Positions 37,383-50,399 are shown, numbered from the stretch's first letter. The stretch: DNA of 64,000 nucleotides from Inia geoffrensis (GCA_036417435.1 CM070913.1:93115373-93179372); one strand, 5' to 3'. The notes: generated by a model from the letters alone, not told the origin. A program made the numbers and translations.

Positions 37383-37600
37383 ATGTACGGCGCGACCGGA
37401 GGCCGCGCCAAAACCGAGAGGAAAAGCGGCGCGAAGGAGGAGGCCGGGCCGGGCGGTGCCGGCGGTGGGGGGAACCGAGTGGAGCTGCTGGTCTTCGGCT
37501 ATGCCTGCAAGCTGTTCCGAGACGACGAGCGGGCCTTGGCCCAGGAGCAGGGACAGCACCTCATCCCCTGGATGGGGGACCACAAGATCCTCATCGACAG
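37383..37600 (+). CDS. SFSWAP: SFSWAP exon 1 (coding part), residues 1-72
   Basis: SFSWAP is a nuclear SR-like regulator of alternative splicing, the homologue of Drosophila suppressor of white-apricot. The frame opens [10 protein letters not shown] with G at -3 and no alternative in-frame ATG nearby. It runs through a Gly/Ala-rich stretch (residues ~17-31), [13 protein letters not shown], and [19 protein letters not shown], the start of the DRY_EERY region. The exon ends ATCGACAG|gtcggt, 218 coding nt, phase 2. The next exon supplies A to complete Arg73. Agreement with remembered human SFSWAP is very high. The 5' UTR probably begins 100-150 bases upstream. Confidence 0.96.
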
Positions 37601-40133
37601 GTCGGTTCCTCCCCCCACCCGCCGGTCCTCCCCTTCCCTCGCCCGCTTGATTTCGTCTGATGTTGACTTGATGGCCAGGACTGGAAAGGGGTTTTCTGGA
37701 GCCATCAGGGATCCGGGGGGACACCCACTCCCCTGTCCCCACATCCCCCTGCTTTTCGGGGGGAGGGGGACGGTGAAACCGGCCCTAAGGCCCAGGCTGG
37801 AGCTGCGGGTCGCGTCTGTCGCCGGAGGGATCGTCTCTGCCCCCGCTGCCCCCTCGCGACCTCTCACTCTTGTCGCTGGGTTGCAGTTGCCACTCCGGGC
37901 AGTAGAAGCTGCCCGGGCCCTGGGCCTCTCCTGACTGGCGCGCTGGAGCCCTCCGCGCTCCCATAGCTCGGTGTGGGTGGGAGGGCAGCCTGAAACGCCG
38001 CAAGCTTGATGCCGCAATTAGATACCTCTTAGGTCCCCTGAGTTGGCTTTGAACCTGTCGTACCCGCAGCGCTCTCTGTGGAGCGCGCGTATTTTGCCGG
38101 CTTGACATTTGACTCCCCCCGACTCCTCCCCCATCCTGTGTTAATCGCATGAGTTTGACAGATTCAGGCCGAGGGTGAAGTTGCCAGTCAATTGGAGGCC
38201 AGTTGACTTCGTGCAGACACTGGCCTTGCTCTTAGAGGTAGCGTTCTTAGGGCTGGTTTCACTGTCTCTTAAAACTGAAGGGTGGGGCTGGGATACAGAT
38301 GTGTTCTTTTCAAATCAAAGGTGCTTTAGGTAATCACCCTGGAGGGTGTTTAGTCACTTTGGGCAGAGGGCTCCCGGGATTGGATTTCTAAAGATGTTTG
38401 ATTTGAAAAGGATGACCTTACGTGATGTAGGTTGTTTGCTCTCTTCCCCCTTTCCTTCTCCTTGGGATTTTTGTTTGTCGGTTTGGTTTTTGCCAATTTG
38501 GCAACTCTGCTTCTGGGGCCCGGACTGAAAAGTAACCGTGACCAACCATTAGACTGTGGAATAGTCTCCGAGTGAAGGAAGCCCATCGTTTGAGACAATT
38601 AAAACTGGATTCTGCAGAGCCCCGGAACATGACTGTAGGGATGACCTCTGAGCTGGCCAGAATGGACACGTTAATGACCAGACGGCTTTTTCCATCCCCG
38701 ACGTTTCCATTTGGAGCTAGATCTAGACAAGAAGGACTCATGGACGGAGGGTGGCCAGCTCAGGTCTGGACCTGAGGGCCCCCATGCTCTGCTCAAGCAT
38801 GCTGTGCCTTTAAACCATGGTTCCTGTTAAATCATGCTGCCTGAGCTGTCAGGCAGCTTCCTTTTCCAGAGTGTTACTTGCGGTATTTATTATTAAAGTT
38901 TGATAAGCGAGGAAATCTGAAGCTTTTTATACAGTTTTCCATATCATTCTGTATATGATGTGAGTTAGGTCTTCCAAAACCAGTGGGGAGCAAACACTAC
39001 ACATGTACATGTGTAATAGTTTAAAATAATGATCTACATTTGTAAGTTAAGGAGGTTTACAGCATAGTAAACATAATTTTAAAATTTAATAAAATGCAAT
39101 AACTTGGCTACCCTGAAATTTTTGGCCTTTTTTTCTTGTAAATGTCTTTTTTTACCTGTAGTATTTTCTGGTCCTCATTACAAAAGTCGGCATTAAGAAA
39201 TTAAGCAGACTTTTGTTTGTCTTTCTACATTTGTTTTTGCAACCCTAAATCTGAGTGTTTTAAGTGAAATTTACTAATTCACTCATTGTCTGAGAGGCGC
39301 ACATTGACAGCGTCTTCACTGAATCTGCTGTGTGAAAAGCATGGCGGGAAGTGCTCTTCTTCTTAATTTGGCTAAAGTTTCTACTGGTCCATGCCAGTAC
39401 ACGTGGATGCGTCTTCATGTATGTTGTATCTTGGGGGCATAAAGTCTGGAAGAAAATAATGAACCTGCATCTCCTGATAGTTTTGCTCTGTTTCAAGTGA
39501 ACCTCCTTAAACTGCATGTATATGTCACTGTTCCTATGTATGTGTGTCTCTCTATCACATAACCCAGCACTTATTTCCTCAGCCAAGTGGCTAGGGGGCG
39601 AGCCTAGCCAAGATTTTACCTCCAATGGACGCAAGTTTCTTTGGTGAAGATCTCTCCTGAGAGTTCGGGACTAGCAGAAGGAAGCGAGGAAATTTCGACC
39701 GTTTGGTTCTTACGGATAGGTATTTATGTATCCGGTTTGTGTGAATGTAAGCTATGATATTTGACTTTTCAGAAAAAAATTTTTTTTAATTTTTTATTTT
39801 TTTTGCAAATGGCATTGAATGGTTAACCAAACCATACACGGTAAGAACTGCCACTGATGTGGATACCATTTTAAGCTGTTAAAGGATTGTTTACCTTTAA
39901 TTATAAGTTTTATCATATTGCAGAAAGGAGTTTAGAGTTTGTTAAGATATCTTGAGCTTAAAAGTAGGTGAGCTATGACTAGCCAAATTAAATATAAATC
40001 TGAGAAGAGTTTATATGTTTGTTTTCCTATTTTTATTTCTTTATCTTCATCGGTAAGTATACGTATAAAACATCCCACACAAACCAACCCAGACGTTAAT
40101 TTCTTTCCATTGACCAGCATGTTCATATTACAG
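37601..40133 (+). other. SFSWAP intron 1
   Basis: Donor gtcggt, acceptor tattacag. The 5' third is CpG-rich; the rest is AT-rich with no recognised repeat. Read-through from exon 1 would stay open to about 37,934 before a stop. Confidence 0.85.
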
Positions 40134-40303
40134 ATATGATGGGCGCGGTCACCTGCATGACCTTTCTGAGTGCGATGCTGAGTATTCCACATGGAACAGA
40201 GATTACCAGCTCTCTGAAGAGGAGGCACGAATAGAGGCCCTGTGTGATGAAGAGAGGTATTTAGCCTTGCATACGGACTTGCTTGAGGAAGAGGCAAGGC
40301 AAG
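40134..40303 (+). CDS. SFSWAP: SFSWAP exon 2, residues 73-129
   Basis: The acceptor is 'tcatattacag' before atatgat, and the donor is CAAG|gtactg. The 170-nt exon completes the DRY_EERY signature: D72-R73-Y74 spans the junction and EERY is residues 112-115. Between them are [12 protein letters not shown] and [19 protein letters not shown]. The region is acidic and probably contacts other spliceosomal factors, as inferred for the family. Residue 86 is Cys (codon tgc), where I recall Tyr in human. The exon ends in phase 1. Confidence 0.96.
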
Positions 40304-40884
40304 GTACTGCTCAAGAAAAACTTATTTCAGCAACAAACTCTTTAAAATTTTTTAAGTATTTAAAAATTTACTCCCATTCATTTTTTTATACTCACTCTTT
40401 CTGATGTTATCTTGACAGTACCCAGTGGATTGGAAAAACAGGAGTCTTTGCGTTCTGAGAGGACCTCAGGATAGTTTATATATAGAGCCACAGAGAATTT
40501 TCCCAGCTTTTGAGGGCAGACTGGGATTTGAAAAAACAAAAACCAAACTCTTTAACTGTTCTTCTTTAACAGTATCGTATAAATTAAAATTGATGTTCTT
40601 GTCTTTGCCTTAACAATCTTTAATACAGTTCTTAATCCCCAAATTTCTCAGCAGGAAGAAATTTTCCACAAAAGACACGTATTCTGCTGTCTGTGGTAAA
40701 CATGTACTGGCAAAAGTACATATTGATAGATATGAAGTGTGAATTTTTAGAAACATTTTTGCCTCAAAAAGAGGTTGGCAAAAGTGTGCTGTATGCTTTA
40801 CTGATAGCTACAACTTTAGAAATATATAAAATTTTTCTCGGTAAATTTCTATTTTTGTTAACATAATTCTTATTTTTATTCAAG
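40304..40884 (+). other. SFSWAP intron 2
   Basis: A 581-bp intron, donor gtactg, acceptor 'tatttttattcaag'. AT-rich and without recognised repeats. Confidence 0.85.
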
Positions 40885-41016
40885 AGGAAGAATACAAGCG
40901 GTTGAGTGAAGCGCTGGCGGAGGACGGGAGCTATAATGCAGTGGGATTCACTTACGGCAGTGATTACTATGACCCGTCCGAACCAACAGAGGAAGAGGAG
41001 CCTTCTAAACAGAGAG
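40885..41016 (+). CDS. SFSWAP: SFSWAP exon 3, residues 130-173
   Basis: A 132-nt exon with phase 1 at both ends, so skipping it would keep the frame. It encodes [20 protein letters not shown], then [20 protein letters not shown] and SKQR: an acidic, Tyr-rich segment at the end of the N-terminal region. Its donor AGAG|gtgggg is weaker than average. Confidence 0.96.
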
Positions 41017-42540
41017 GTGGGGGGCTGCCCGGGGTGATGACGTTGGGCAGGTACTACGTGCAGCGGTAGAGTCTCCCAAACACGATACGGGCACTAAGTA
41101 ATTATAGCATCACTGGGACAGAAAGAGAACGTTATTGGTATTAGGGTAAAACAAAGCTAAAAACCAGAAAATGAATTGTTAATGGAGATGGAGAGTGAAT
41201 TCAGACTTTAGTTACTGTCTAGGATCTGGGTTTCTTTCCTTTGTTTCTTTTGGATTCAGGGAATAGGAAGTTACTCACCCTGGATTCTTTGTTTCTAGAT
41301 AGACAGTATATGTGTTGAAATCCACGGTGACTTGCTCTTGGGGCGTTGACAGGACAGGCGTTAACCCCCCTCCTGCTAGCCTGCTCCTTCACATCCCCCC
41401 ACGACTGAAACAGTGGCCGATGCCCAGTGGAAGGACGCCTGTGGAGTCAGTTATTACCAGACAGAAAACAGCACAGTATGTTCTGCTTAGGCTCAGTAGG
41501 CCCTAGGGTATAGACTTACCATATGGTATTTCAAAATAATGTTTACATAGAATTAAAGATTTTAAATTTATGCCTTTCTGGATTAACTCGGAATATTTAT
41601 TTAAAAAAAAAATAGTGCTATTAAAAAATCCAGACCCATATGCAGTTCAGGAACAAATGTCCGTAGTCACTTTGGTGAGACCTGAGAGCACCTTTATTGT
41701 AGCCCTGCATGCTGATCAGTCATGAATTATCAGTGATGATAATCATTAAGGGCGGATACATTAAGGATGGATCACTCTATTCGTGGTATTCTGTTTAAAG
41801 AGAAGGAGAGCTTCAGAAACCTATTCAAATGTTCAGAATAATGAACAGGAATCACATCATAGAGGGATTTAACTTTCGAGCTAACTGAACCTGTGATGTG
41901 GGACTTGATTGTTTTCTCCTTAAGTAACAAACCTCCGGACAAGTATGAAGTAATTATAGCAGTTTAATATTAAAATGCTGTCTGCCCTGCACGGTGCAGC
42001 TGCACTGGGGCTCTCCCGACCCCTCGCCGGGGGCATGACCCTGGGAGAGCAGCGCAGACCCTGCCTTGTTGCCCTTCCTTTCCTTCTGCTCGTTGCCTGA
42101 TGGACAGAAGAATCACTGTTGCACAGCTCTGTTCTGCGAGCTTCTGAAGAGTTTTTCCAGGTGTAATTTTAACCATGTTGAGTTAAAGCGTGGTTAAGGC
42201 GTGAGACAGCTTTTCCCATTGACTCTTGCGTCCGACCATTCCTGAGAAGTTAGGGTGCGGTGGACATGTTCTTGCAGGTTTAAGAAGTACACACTCGTTC
42301 CTTTATCCAAAATAATTCATCCACTTTGGGATTCTGAATAGTTCCTATTTTATTGTTGTGTCTGAACCATATTCGTTATGTCTGCTTTAAATATCTAGTG
42401 TTTGATCAGAAGGAAGGAGTGCATACTGTCACCATTTCACAAGTGAAGAATTAAGATTTATAGAGCCCGGATGTCTTTTGCAAGGTCCATCGACTATCTT
42501 TGGGAAAATGTATAATAATCATTCCTTAACATTTCAGATG

Positions 42541-42744
42541 AGGGATCAGCAAACTATGACCGAGGCCCAGCTGGCACGTTTCTGTGAGGTTTTATTGGAA
42601 CAGCTGTGCTCATTTGTTCATGTTTTATCTGTGTGGCTTTTGCACTCCAATGGCAGAGTTGAGTAGATGACACAGAGACCACGTGGCCCGAAGAGCCAGA
42701 AATATTTACTGTCTGGCATGCTACAGAAAGGTTGCCAGCCCCTG
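42541..42744. mobile_element. hAT-type DNA transposon relic
   Basis: It starts 'agggatcagcaaactatgac' and ends 'gttgccagcccctg', an imperfect inverted terminal repeat. Inside, 'gaggttttattggaacagct', 'ggcagagttgagtagatgac' and 'agaaatatttactgtctggc' match a familiar non-autonomous hAT element. Confidence 0.75.
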
Positions 42745-43274
42745 TTCTAGGTGATGGGCACTTGTCTTGGGTGTAATTATTGGGCTGGCTGATGCTGGAC
42801 TTTGTTATGATTATTGCATTTTAAGAACTTCCATGTGACTTGGTTTCTCTTCCAAGTTTTAGTATGTTTTCTCTTTAACGTAACATTCTCTGTATTTAAA
42901 ATGTTGTTTCTTTCTGTAATCATATCCTCAGAACTTTGCTTTGTGTGCTGATTAACTTTGTAGTGGAAGTTGGGCCCATGTAAACCTCACAGCTTGACGC
43001 TTTATGTTTAATTTACACTAATGTAAATAAAATGCCACATCTATAAATAACATGTACACATGCACACAAACATATACATACGTGTATGTGTACCTATACA
43101 TTCACACACTTTTTAGATGGAATTCAAAATATTGGGTATTCGGTACCCAGTACCACTAACAACCAAATTTTACTTTACTGCTGCATTATCTTAAAATTTG
43201 AAAATTTAATTTTTGTTTGTTTTCCTGAGTCACCAACATGTCTAAATATTCCTTGATTTCCAGAATTACTATGT

Positions 43275-43472
43275 GGTTGACCCTTGAACAACACACGTGT
43301 GAACTGTGCAGGTCTACTCATTCTCAGATTTTTTTTTTTTTTCCCCAATCAAACAGTACTGCACTGTTGGTTGAATCCACAGATGTGGAACCGCGGGTAC
43401 AGAGGGCGAACTGTGGGACTTCAGTATCCACGGATTTTGGTTTCCCCTGCGGATACTGAGGGATGACCGCAT
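43275..43472. mobile_element. Tigger/mariner-type DNA transposon relic
   Basis: 'ggttgacccttgaacaacac' opens it. 'tgttggttgaatccacagat', 'aaccgcgggtacagagggcg' and 'gcggatactgagggatgacc' follow, the layout of a common TcMar-type non-autonomous element. Confidence 0.7.
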
Positions 43473-44583
43473 TGTCTGGGCGTCTTTAGCACCTTAAAAT
43501 CTTGTGACATTAAACAGAAGCATTTGATGGAAACTTTATTTCTGTGCAGCTTAACTTCTCTCTTCCCTTTTTGCAGCTTACTGTTTTCATCCCAGTTCCA
43601 TCCTTTAAATTTTCAGTTTTTCATCATTATTACATAACCATTTTTTTTAAACAAGAAAAAGTTATTTAAATTTATCTGAATCTGAGTTAGTATTGCAATG
43701 GTTGGGTTTTATTTTGTGCTGCTAAAGCCATTTTTCTGTAAAGAAAGGTATGTATAAGAATAGAGCAAAGCTGTGTAACCCACCTGTTTCAAACAGCTCT
43801 TTTGATTCCAGTGGCTTTATTTTTGAGAACAAGTTAGCACTAAGGAAAGGCTATTTCCTTAGTTTCCATCACTTTGTCACATTAGGGAGGTACGGTAAAA
43901 ATTGTACTTTCATAGAGACACCTTTGGCTTCATTCCCAAAGGAAACTGAGGATTTTGAGCTGTTACTTGGCATGTCGCAAACCAGTGTTTTCTAATATCT
44001 ACCAGTGCAGTGTGTCATTTGATTACTGGAGCTGAACGGGGGTATTGTTGATTACAGGGAGCTTTCAGGCCACAGTAAGTCTTTAGCCCTTGGGTGAGAG
44101 TAAGGCTGCATGAACTGTGGGACAGTATTAAATACTCACTCTTATTTAATAGGAACTTATAATCAATCTGTATCTCATCAGACTACAGTCCCCAGGTCTT
44201 TGTGTAGTGTGAAGCCTGTTTAAAATTCCCTCTTGGCTTCACAGAGAATTAGGTTTGATAGGAGACTTTTGAAATTGTTCACCTCTTCAAGAGACTCTAT
44301 TATGTATGATGGAAACGTTTGTTTTGATGAAGATTTAATATTTATTTCATGTCATCTTTTTTGAAAGAAAAATTTAAGTAGATGTTGAAATCCTTAAAAC
44401 TGTTAGCTTTTGCAGGGTTTCTGTTATTTTTTGTACACTTCACTGTATTCTTTGAAATTATTCGTCTGAGTGATTGAATTGTATATAGGTGCCTTAGAAT
44501 TCAGAAAGCTATAATGTGTAGTGCCTTGTCTAATATACAGTAGACAAATGTTTATTAAATGAACCATTAAAGAAGAAATGGAG

Positions 44584-44992
44584 GGACTTCCCTGGTGGTC
44601 CAGTGGTAAAGAATTGCCTTACAATGCAGGGCGCGGGTTCAACCCCTGGTCGGGGAACTAAGATCCCACGTGCCGCACGGCAACTAAGCCCCCATGCCAC
44701 AACTGCTGAGCCTGTGTGCCACAGTGAGAGAGCCCACGTGCTGCAAACTACAGAGCCCACACGCTCTGGACCCCGTGCGCCACAGCTACAGAGCCCACAC
44801 GCCCTGGAGCCTGAACGCCACAACTAGAGAAGAGAAAACCCGCACGCTGCAACTAGAGAGAAGCCCGCTCGCCGCAAAGAAAGATCCCGCATGCCTCAAC
44901 AAAGATCCTGCGTGCCTCAACTAAGACCCGATGCAGCCCCAATAAATAAATAAACAAACAAACGAACAAATAAATACGTCTTTAAAAAGAAG
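44584..44992 (+). mobile_element. CHR-type SINE, enlarged by internal duplications
   Basis: It starts 'ggacttccctggtggtccag'. Target-site copies 'aagaagaaatggag' (44,570-44,583) and 'aagaagaattggag' (44,993-45,006) flank it. At ~409 bp it is longer than the usual ~290-350 bp because 'acagagcccacacgc'-type units are repeated in the middle. The tail is (AAATA)n/(AAACA)n. Confidence 0.93.
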
Positions 44993-45534
44993 AAGAAGAA
45001 TTGGAGACACATCTGATTATTTGTGAAAAGAGAGGTGGTTTGCTTGGGGGGAGAAGTCTTGGCAGCTACACGCAGGGGTTTTACGGTTCAGCGGTGAAAG
45101 CGGTTGTCTTGGAATTGAGCACCTGTGCCCGACGCTCTGGGGGACCCACAGCGATAGTTTGAAGGGCAGTCCTAGCAGGTCAGAGGGGCTGGGAAGGAGG
45201 AGAGCCTAGCGTGTGTCGAGTGCCTGCCGAGTGCGGAGCCTTGTCGGGGAAATGCTCACGTGTTTTGTCTCGCTGCACCCTCCCCACGGCCGGGGAGTCC
45301 ACGCTGCCGCTGTGTCTGTACCCCCAGCCCCTCGGGGGTTTGGTAAAGTGATTCTGCCCACACGTGGCGGAGCGAGCAGAGAATGGAAGTGTTCCCGGGA
45401 GGGATGGTGTGCGACAGAACTGGGAAGGGCCCGTCATGCCCGCACTCCCTGGCCCCGTAGTGGCTTTTACAGCTGGTGGGTGCGCCGCCTCTGCAGGTCA
45501 CCATTCTGAAGTTCTATGTCTTCTTTTTATACAG

Positions 45535-45620
45535 AAAAACACGAGGCTGAAAATTTGGAGGAAAACGAGGAGCCTTTTGTTGCCCCTTTAGGGTTGAACG
45601 TGCCGTCTGATGTGGAGCTG
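45535..45620 (+). CDS. SFSWAP: SFSWAP exon 4, residues 174-202
   Basis: The acceptor is 'ttctttttatacag' and the donor GAGCTG|gtaggt. The 86-nt exon encodes [20 protein letters not shown] and LNVPSDVEL, a short acidic linker before the first SURP domain, and ends in phase 0. Confidence 0.96.
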
Positions 45621-46289
45621 GTAGGTGTCTTTCTCGTTCACAGCAATGTTAACCTTTGTTACGACTTATGGGGAAGTACTGGTGCTCGGAAGTACTGCGC
45701 ACCCCGCCATGATCATAGTTGCTTTCTAGTTTGGGTGTGTAATGCTTTAACGTTATTTGTGAGTTAATGGAGAAAAAGTCACACACCACCTCTTTCCCCC
45801 TTAAAGAAAAAGGGAGAAATTAGAGCAGAATCACGAGACCAGAGCGTCAGGGGCCCGAGGAGCTGCTCACTCTCGGAGACGTATGGTTGGAGCCCTAGGT
45901 TCTACCAGCACGGAACAGCCCAGTCAGAATTGCTGGTGAGGAGACTCAGCCACGTTTACATGCAAAAACCCGCCTGCCCAAGGCACGTGGGCTTCAGTAC
46001 AGTTGCTGTGTCCTGTCTTTTGCTGGTGTGGTTTTGTGGGCACTCAAGATGGGGACCTTTACCGTAACATTCTCTTGGCACCCTTCCACCCGGTTCTCCT
46101 CTCCGCTATGACTAGGGCCCCTGTGGCATCTCCAGGCGGCCCCTGCCCTCGGGAGGGACACCTGGGTCGCGTCCTCTTGGCCTAAGTGCTCTGCAGCTGG
46201 GTCTCTAGTTCCCACTGGTCTCACTTCGCTATTTCAGCTACGTCCAGTCAAGGTTACCTTGTGACAGGCCCCACTGAGGATTTTCTAAG

Positions 46290-46440
46290 TATTACTTAAC
46301 GCCAGTAACCGTATAAGGTAGCTTCCTGTTCCCCTTTCACAGATGAAGAAAAGTGAAGAAGTTGGGTTGTGCGTGCCAGGCAGGACCTCTAACCCATGGT
46401 CTTAGCTGTTGTGCCATCATGAGTCGCTGTGCTTTGTGGG
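46290..46440 (-). repeat. MIR SINE relic
   Basis: 'cccctttcacagatgaagaa' followed by 'gaagttgggttgtgcgtgcc' and 'gacctctaacccatggtctt' fits the reverse MIR core. Confidence 0.65.
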
Positions 46441-48424
46441 ATTCTTACATGTTCATTAGGGATGTTTAAAATATTTGTGTTGCGTGTACATGCTTGGAAA
46501 AGGGATATTCGTGCTCAGAGTAAAGGTTTTTCTCTGGCATCTTCCTAACTGGATTGCAAGCGCCACGGACGTGGGTATTCCAGCTCCTTCATCGTGTCCT
46601 GCTGCAGCATCACTGAATCAACAGTGAATGCTGAAAATTCCCCGTAGAAGGAGCCTCTTGTGTTCCCCACACTAGCACGTGATACTTCCCTTATTTACGC
46701 AGCATGAACCTGCTGGTTCTTGCCCTTCGGTTTTATGTGGCGATGGGAGATAACAGAATTTAATCCCTGCCTCCACCCATTCCCTCCTCCACTTACTCAT
46801 TTATAAATCCTCTCCTTCTCTTTCTCTTTTCTTGCAAACATGGGTAAAAATTTCTTTGGATTTTGCCAAGTAGAATTACTGTTTATGTTTGATTCCCATT
46901 TCTACCGTTGATCAGTTTGCTACAGTTAAAACTGAAAATGTTATCTGAAGATTCGAAATCCTGAGACTTGTATTGATATATTTTTATGTATTTTATTTGT
47001 TTTTTCTGGAATATGCTATTCTACGTGAGAGACGCATTAAAAACAGTTGCTCTCTTACCCCCACATGATGCTAAAAGCTTTTATTTAAGGTTGACTATAT
47101 AGATTCTTATTAAGTTTTAGTATGAAGATCATTTTTAAGCTTTTATGTGAACATACACATAGAGGTGTAGTAGATTTTGTTGCCTTAATTCCTACTGAAG
47201 TATTTCATGGCTGTACGTTCCCAGAGTCAGCACCAGTAGGCTGCATGGTGGCCTGCCGGGACCCACAGCGTCTGCTCCCCGTGGAGAGCACAGCAAGCCT
47301 GGTGTATAGTGGTCTGCTCTCTCTCCCGATGTTCGTACAAAATGGTCCCCTGGCTAGGAAATCTCGCGATTGTGTAGAAACCGTGTGTAAGTGCTCACCA
47401 GGTCGCCTGTGGACAGCTGGCCTTTCCTGTATGGTGGCATCAGTATGTCATTCTTCAGAATTGCTGTGAATCGGGGCAGCAATTCGCTGTATACGTCACA
47501 CACTGTTGTGTCCACGTTAGTGGGGAGACTGCCTAGGAGACAGGTGTCTGCGTCATAACGTTCCATCTTGGTGACCAAGCATGAAACTGCCGGCTCGTGT
47601 TTAGGTGACGCTTGCTGCCTCGGTGGGCAGGGGCTGCTCTGGCCGCGGCGGAGGCGGGGGTGGTAAAGAGAGCGGGTGCTTGAGGGGTTCTCAGGTTTTA
47701 AACTAGGCTTTTGGATTAGAACCTCATGGCTGCAGGGTCTCTGGGGGTCCGTGTGAAGGGTCAGGAGCAGTGAGAGGTCACAGCGTCCCGGAAGCCACAT
47801 GCCGGCGCCTGCTCGAGGCTGGCCGCCTGGTCTCACTGGGCCTCTAGACGCCAGCTCCTCAAGTGACCTCACAGCTTTATTTTAGCTTTTCGTAGTGACT
47901 CTGTTTGTCCATTTGCATGTTTCTTGGGAAGTAAGGAACTGTTTTCTCCCGGAATATGTAGCCCAGCATCACTTGTCCCGACACTGTGTTTTCAGTTACC
48001 TGTCCCTTTCCCAGGGACCTGAAGGCCTGTCTCTGTCACCTCCTGAGTTCTACACGTGCCCAGGTCCGTCTCTGGCTGTGTTGTGTTGTCTTGCACTGCG
48101 GGGAAGGTGGAGGGCGCGTCTCAGCCGAGTCTCTCACCCACCCGAGATGCCGCAGATCCGGGTTCTGAGCCCAAACGAGGTTTCCACAAACACTGCCCAG
48201 AGGCACGCGAGGTCTCGTGAGCCCCCTGCCTGTTCTGTGACACCTCACGTTCCCCTCAGATCAGCCAAGGGGACCGGAAGTGCTGCCGCTTGGCACACCC
48301 GTTTCAGTGTATTTACAAGGGAAACGTGCTTGTTTAACATGTTTTATGGACAGAAGGAAAAGCGGGGAGGATACAATGTACAATTCCCGTCCTGGTCCTG
48401 CGCGGTGGCACCAGTAGGTTAATA

Positions 48425-48625
48425 ACAACATCAGATAGTGAGTATTCATTGAGTATGTGCTGTGTGCCAGGCGCTGTGTTAGCTCGGATCCTCTGTCCTC
48501 ATGACACCAGTGCCTCTAACGGGGACACGGAGCAGAGCCGTCGAGAGCAGCCGCCCCAGGTCATCCTGTAAGGGTCAGGCCCGCACTTCCAGCCCAGAGC
48601 CGCTGCGGTTACGCTTTACCAAATG
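48425..48625 (-). repeat. MIR SINE relic
   Basis: 'attcattgagtatgtgctgt', 'gtgccaggcgctgtgttagc' and 'gacacggagcagagccgtcg' follow the reverse-complement MIR order. Confidence 0.75.
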
Positions 48626-50399
48626 TTGTTCTGATTAGAGCGTCAGTCTCACCGAACGTTCAGGTGCTGTGTTGCCGTGGGATGGGGGTGGAGAGACAAA
48701 AGAAGCACGATTTACCCCTGTGTTCCTGTGGGGTCCTGCCTTTTCTTGGGGGTTTGTGAGGACTTTTCACGTACGATGAGTGCTAAGCCCTGGTCCGGTA
48801 AGTGTCGTGCATTCTTGTTCTCCTGGCACTTTGTCTTTTACCTGTTTGTTCCTCTCTCCATGCAGAATTTAAAGGTATTTGTGAAGTCATATATGTCACC
48901 GTATTCCTTTCTGGCTTCAGGATTTTGAATCTTGCCTTAGAAGACCTTTCCACCCTTGACAAGTTTTTAATATTTTCCTATACTTCCTGCTGTTACTTCC
49001 ATAGTTTTGTTTTGACAGTTGAGTTCGTGCCTCAGTCTGATATTATTTGGGGCTCTGATCACAGAGGAGAGAGGGCCAGCCCAGCTGCTCCTGGGGCTCC
49101 TCGCTTATTCACCCCACCTGCCGCCCAGCCTGGCCCCCAGCCCCACCCTGCTGCAGGGATCAGAGCTCCAGCATTTTCCAAAGCACTTTGGAAAGCTCTT
49201 TGGAAAATGGGTGCAGGTTTTCTGACCTCACATACTGTTGTCCCATTTCCCGATGCCTACTCGAGTTTCTAGAGCCACGTTAATCTTGGAGATGCTGAGA
49301 GGTGTTAGTCCCCCTTCCTGGGCTCAGTTGCTTTCTTAAAAGGCTTCCATAAGTTAGAAAAGCACTTTCCCCTGGACCAGTCAGTCTTTGTAACACATAC
49401 GTATTTATATGTTGTCTACATCCTTAAAATCCCATCTTATGGTAGGAATAATCATATTCTTAAATAGAAGAGGATTTTTCTAAAACCTACATGATAAGGA
49501 GAGCAGAGAATGACTTTTTCCAAACCAAATGTTTATCTTATATCCACTTGCTTCAGTAGCACATCTTGAAGGGTGCTCAAAAGCTGCTTTGTTTCTCTGT
49601 AATTGTCATCGCTTTGTAAAATGACCCCCACACTCTCTGTGACTGCTGTAGCCATAATGTGACATCATAAGAGGGCCTGCTTTTAGGAAGTTTTAGACCA
49701 ACAGTTTGGTTTGGTCAATAGAGAACATCTCTACTTGGGCGGCGGGAGGGGTTGTGTTTTCCTTTAAGGATCATTATTCTGAAGTGATCATTAACAATTG
49801 TCATATATACGGAATACACTAATGCAAAAATTAATCTTCCTGTTGAGCCAAAGCCACCGAAAATGTGTGTCAGGATCCGCACTTGGGTGCAACAGTGGGC
49901 CTTTAACATGGACTCCAGTGTATTTGGGGACCAGTAAATAACTTTAATCATAGACATTTATCCAGTGTAAGTGTGAAGGACATCATTAGCTCACGAATTA
50001 CATTTGAGAATTAAGGCGTTTGTATTTTGTGAAGGATTCAGCCCTGAAATTACAGTGAGCATCTTGAGTTCTTAACCGCCCATTATTAATGAGAATAATT
50101 TCCCACTTTATTTGCATGTAATTTTCTAGTGTTAATCTCTTCATTAATATTAAATGTATTTCAGATGTGTGGCTTCCAGCTTCTGGTCCAAGGGGCCCCT
50201 TGTGTGGGTAGGAATTGCTCAGCTCATGATGTGGCGGAGGTAACTTAGCAGCACGTGCAGGAGAGAGGTGGGGTCTGGTTCCAGGTAGTTAACGCACTCC
50301 AAGGCAACCAGATGACTCGCCCAGTAAATGTGGGTGAAACCGTCTTTGCTCTGGCCAGACCACAGGTAGCTGGGCCTCAGTTTGGAGCTCTGTACTTTT

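Larger units (their letters stand above)
36640..38130. promoter_or_regulatory. CpG island over the SFSWAP start
   Basis: CpG-dense, repeat-free DNA surrounds SFSWAP exon 1 and extends about 700 bp to each side. It begins shortly after the young L1 3' end and the AAAAC repeat. Antisense open frames here (up to 202 codons) are by-products of GC content. Confidence 0.9.
41017..45534 (+). other. SFSWAP intron 3
   Basis: A 4.5-kb intron with two DNA-transposon relics (42,541-42,744 and 43,275-43,472) and one plus-strand SINE (44,584-44,992). The rest is AT-rich, with no other exon recognised. Confidence 0.8.

Noticed and set aside
37134..38150. Minus-strand frames of 86-202 codons over SFSWAP exon 1
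   Set aside because: They are shadows of the CpG island and the sense coding exon.
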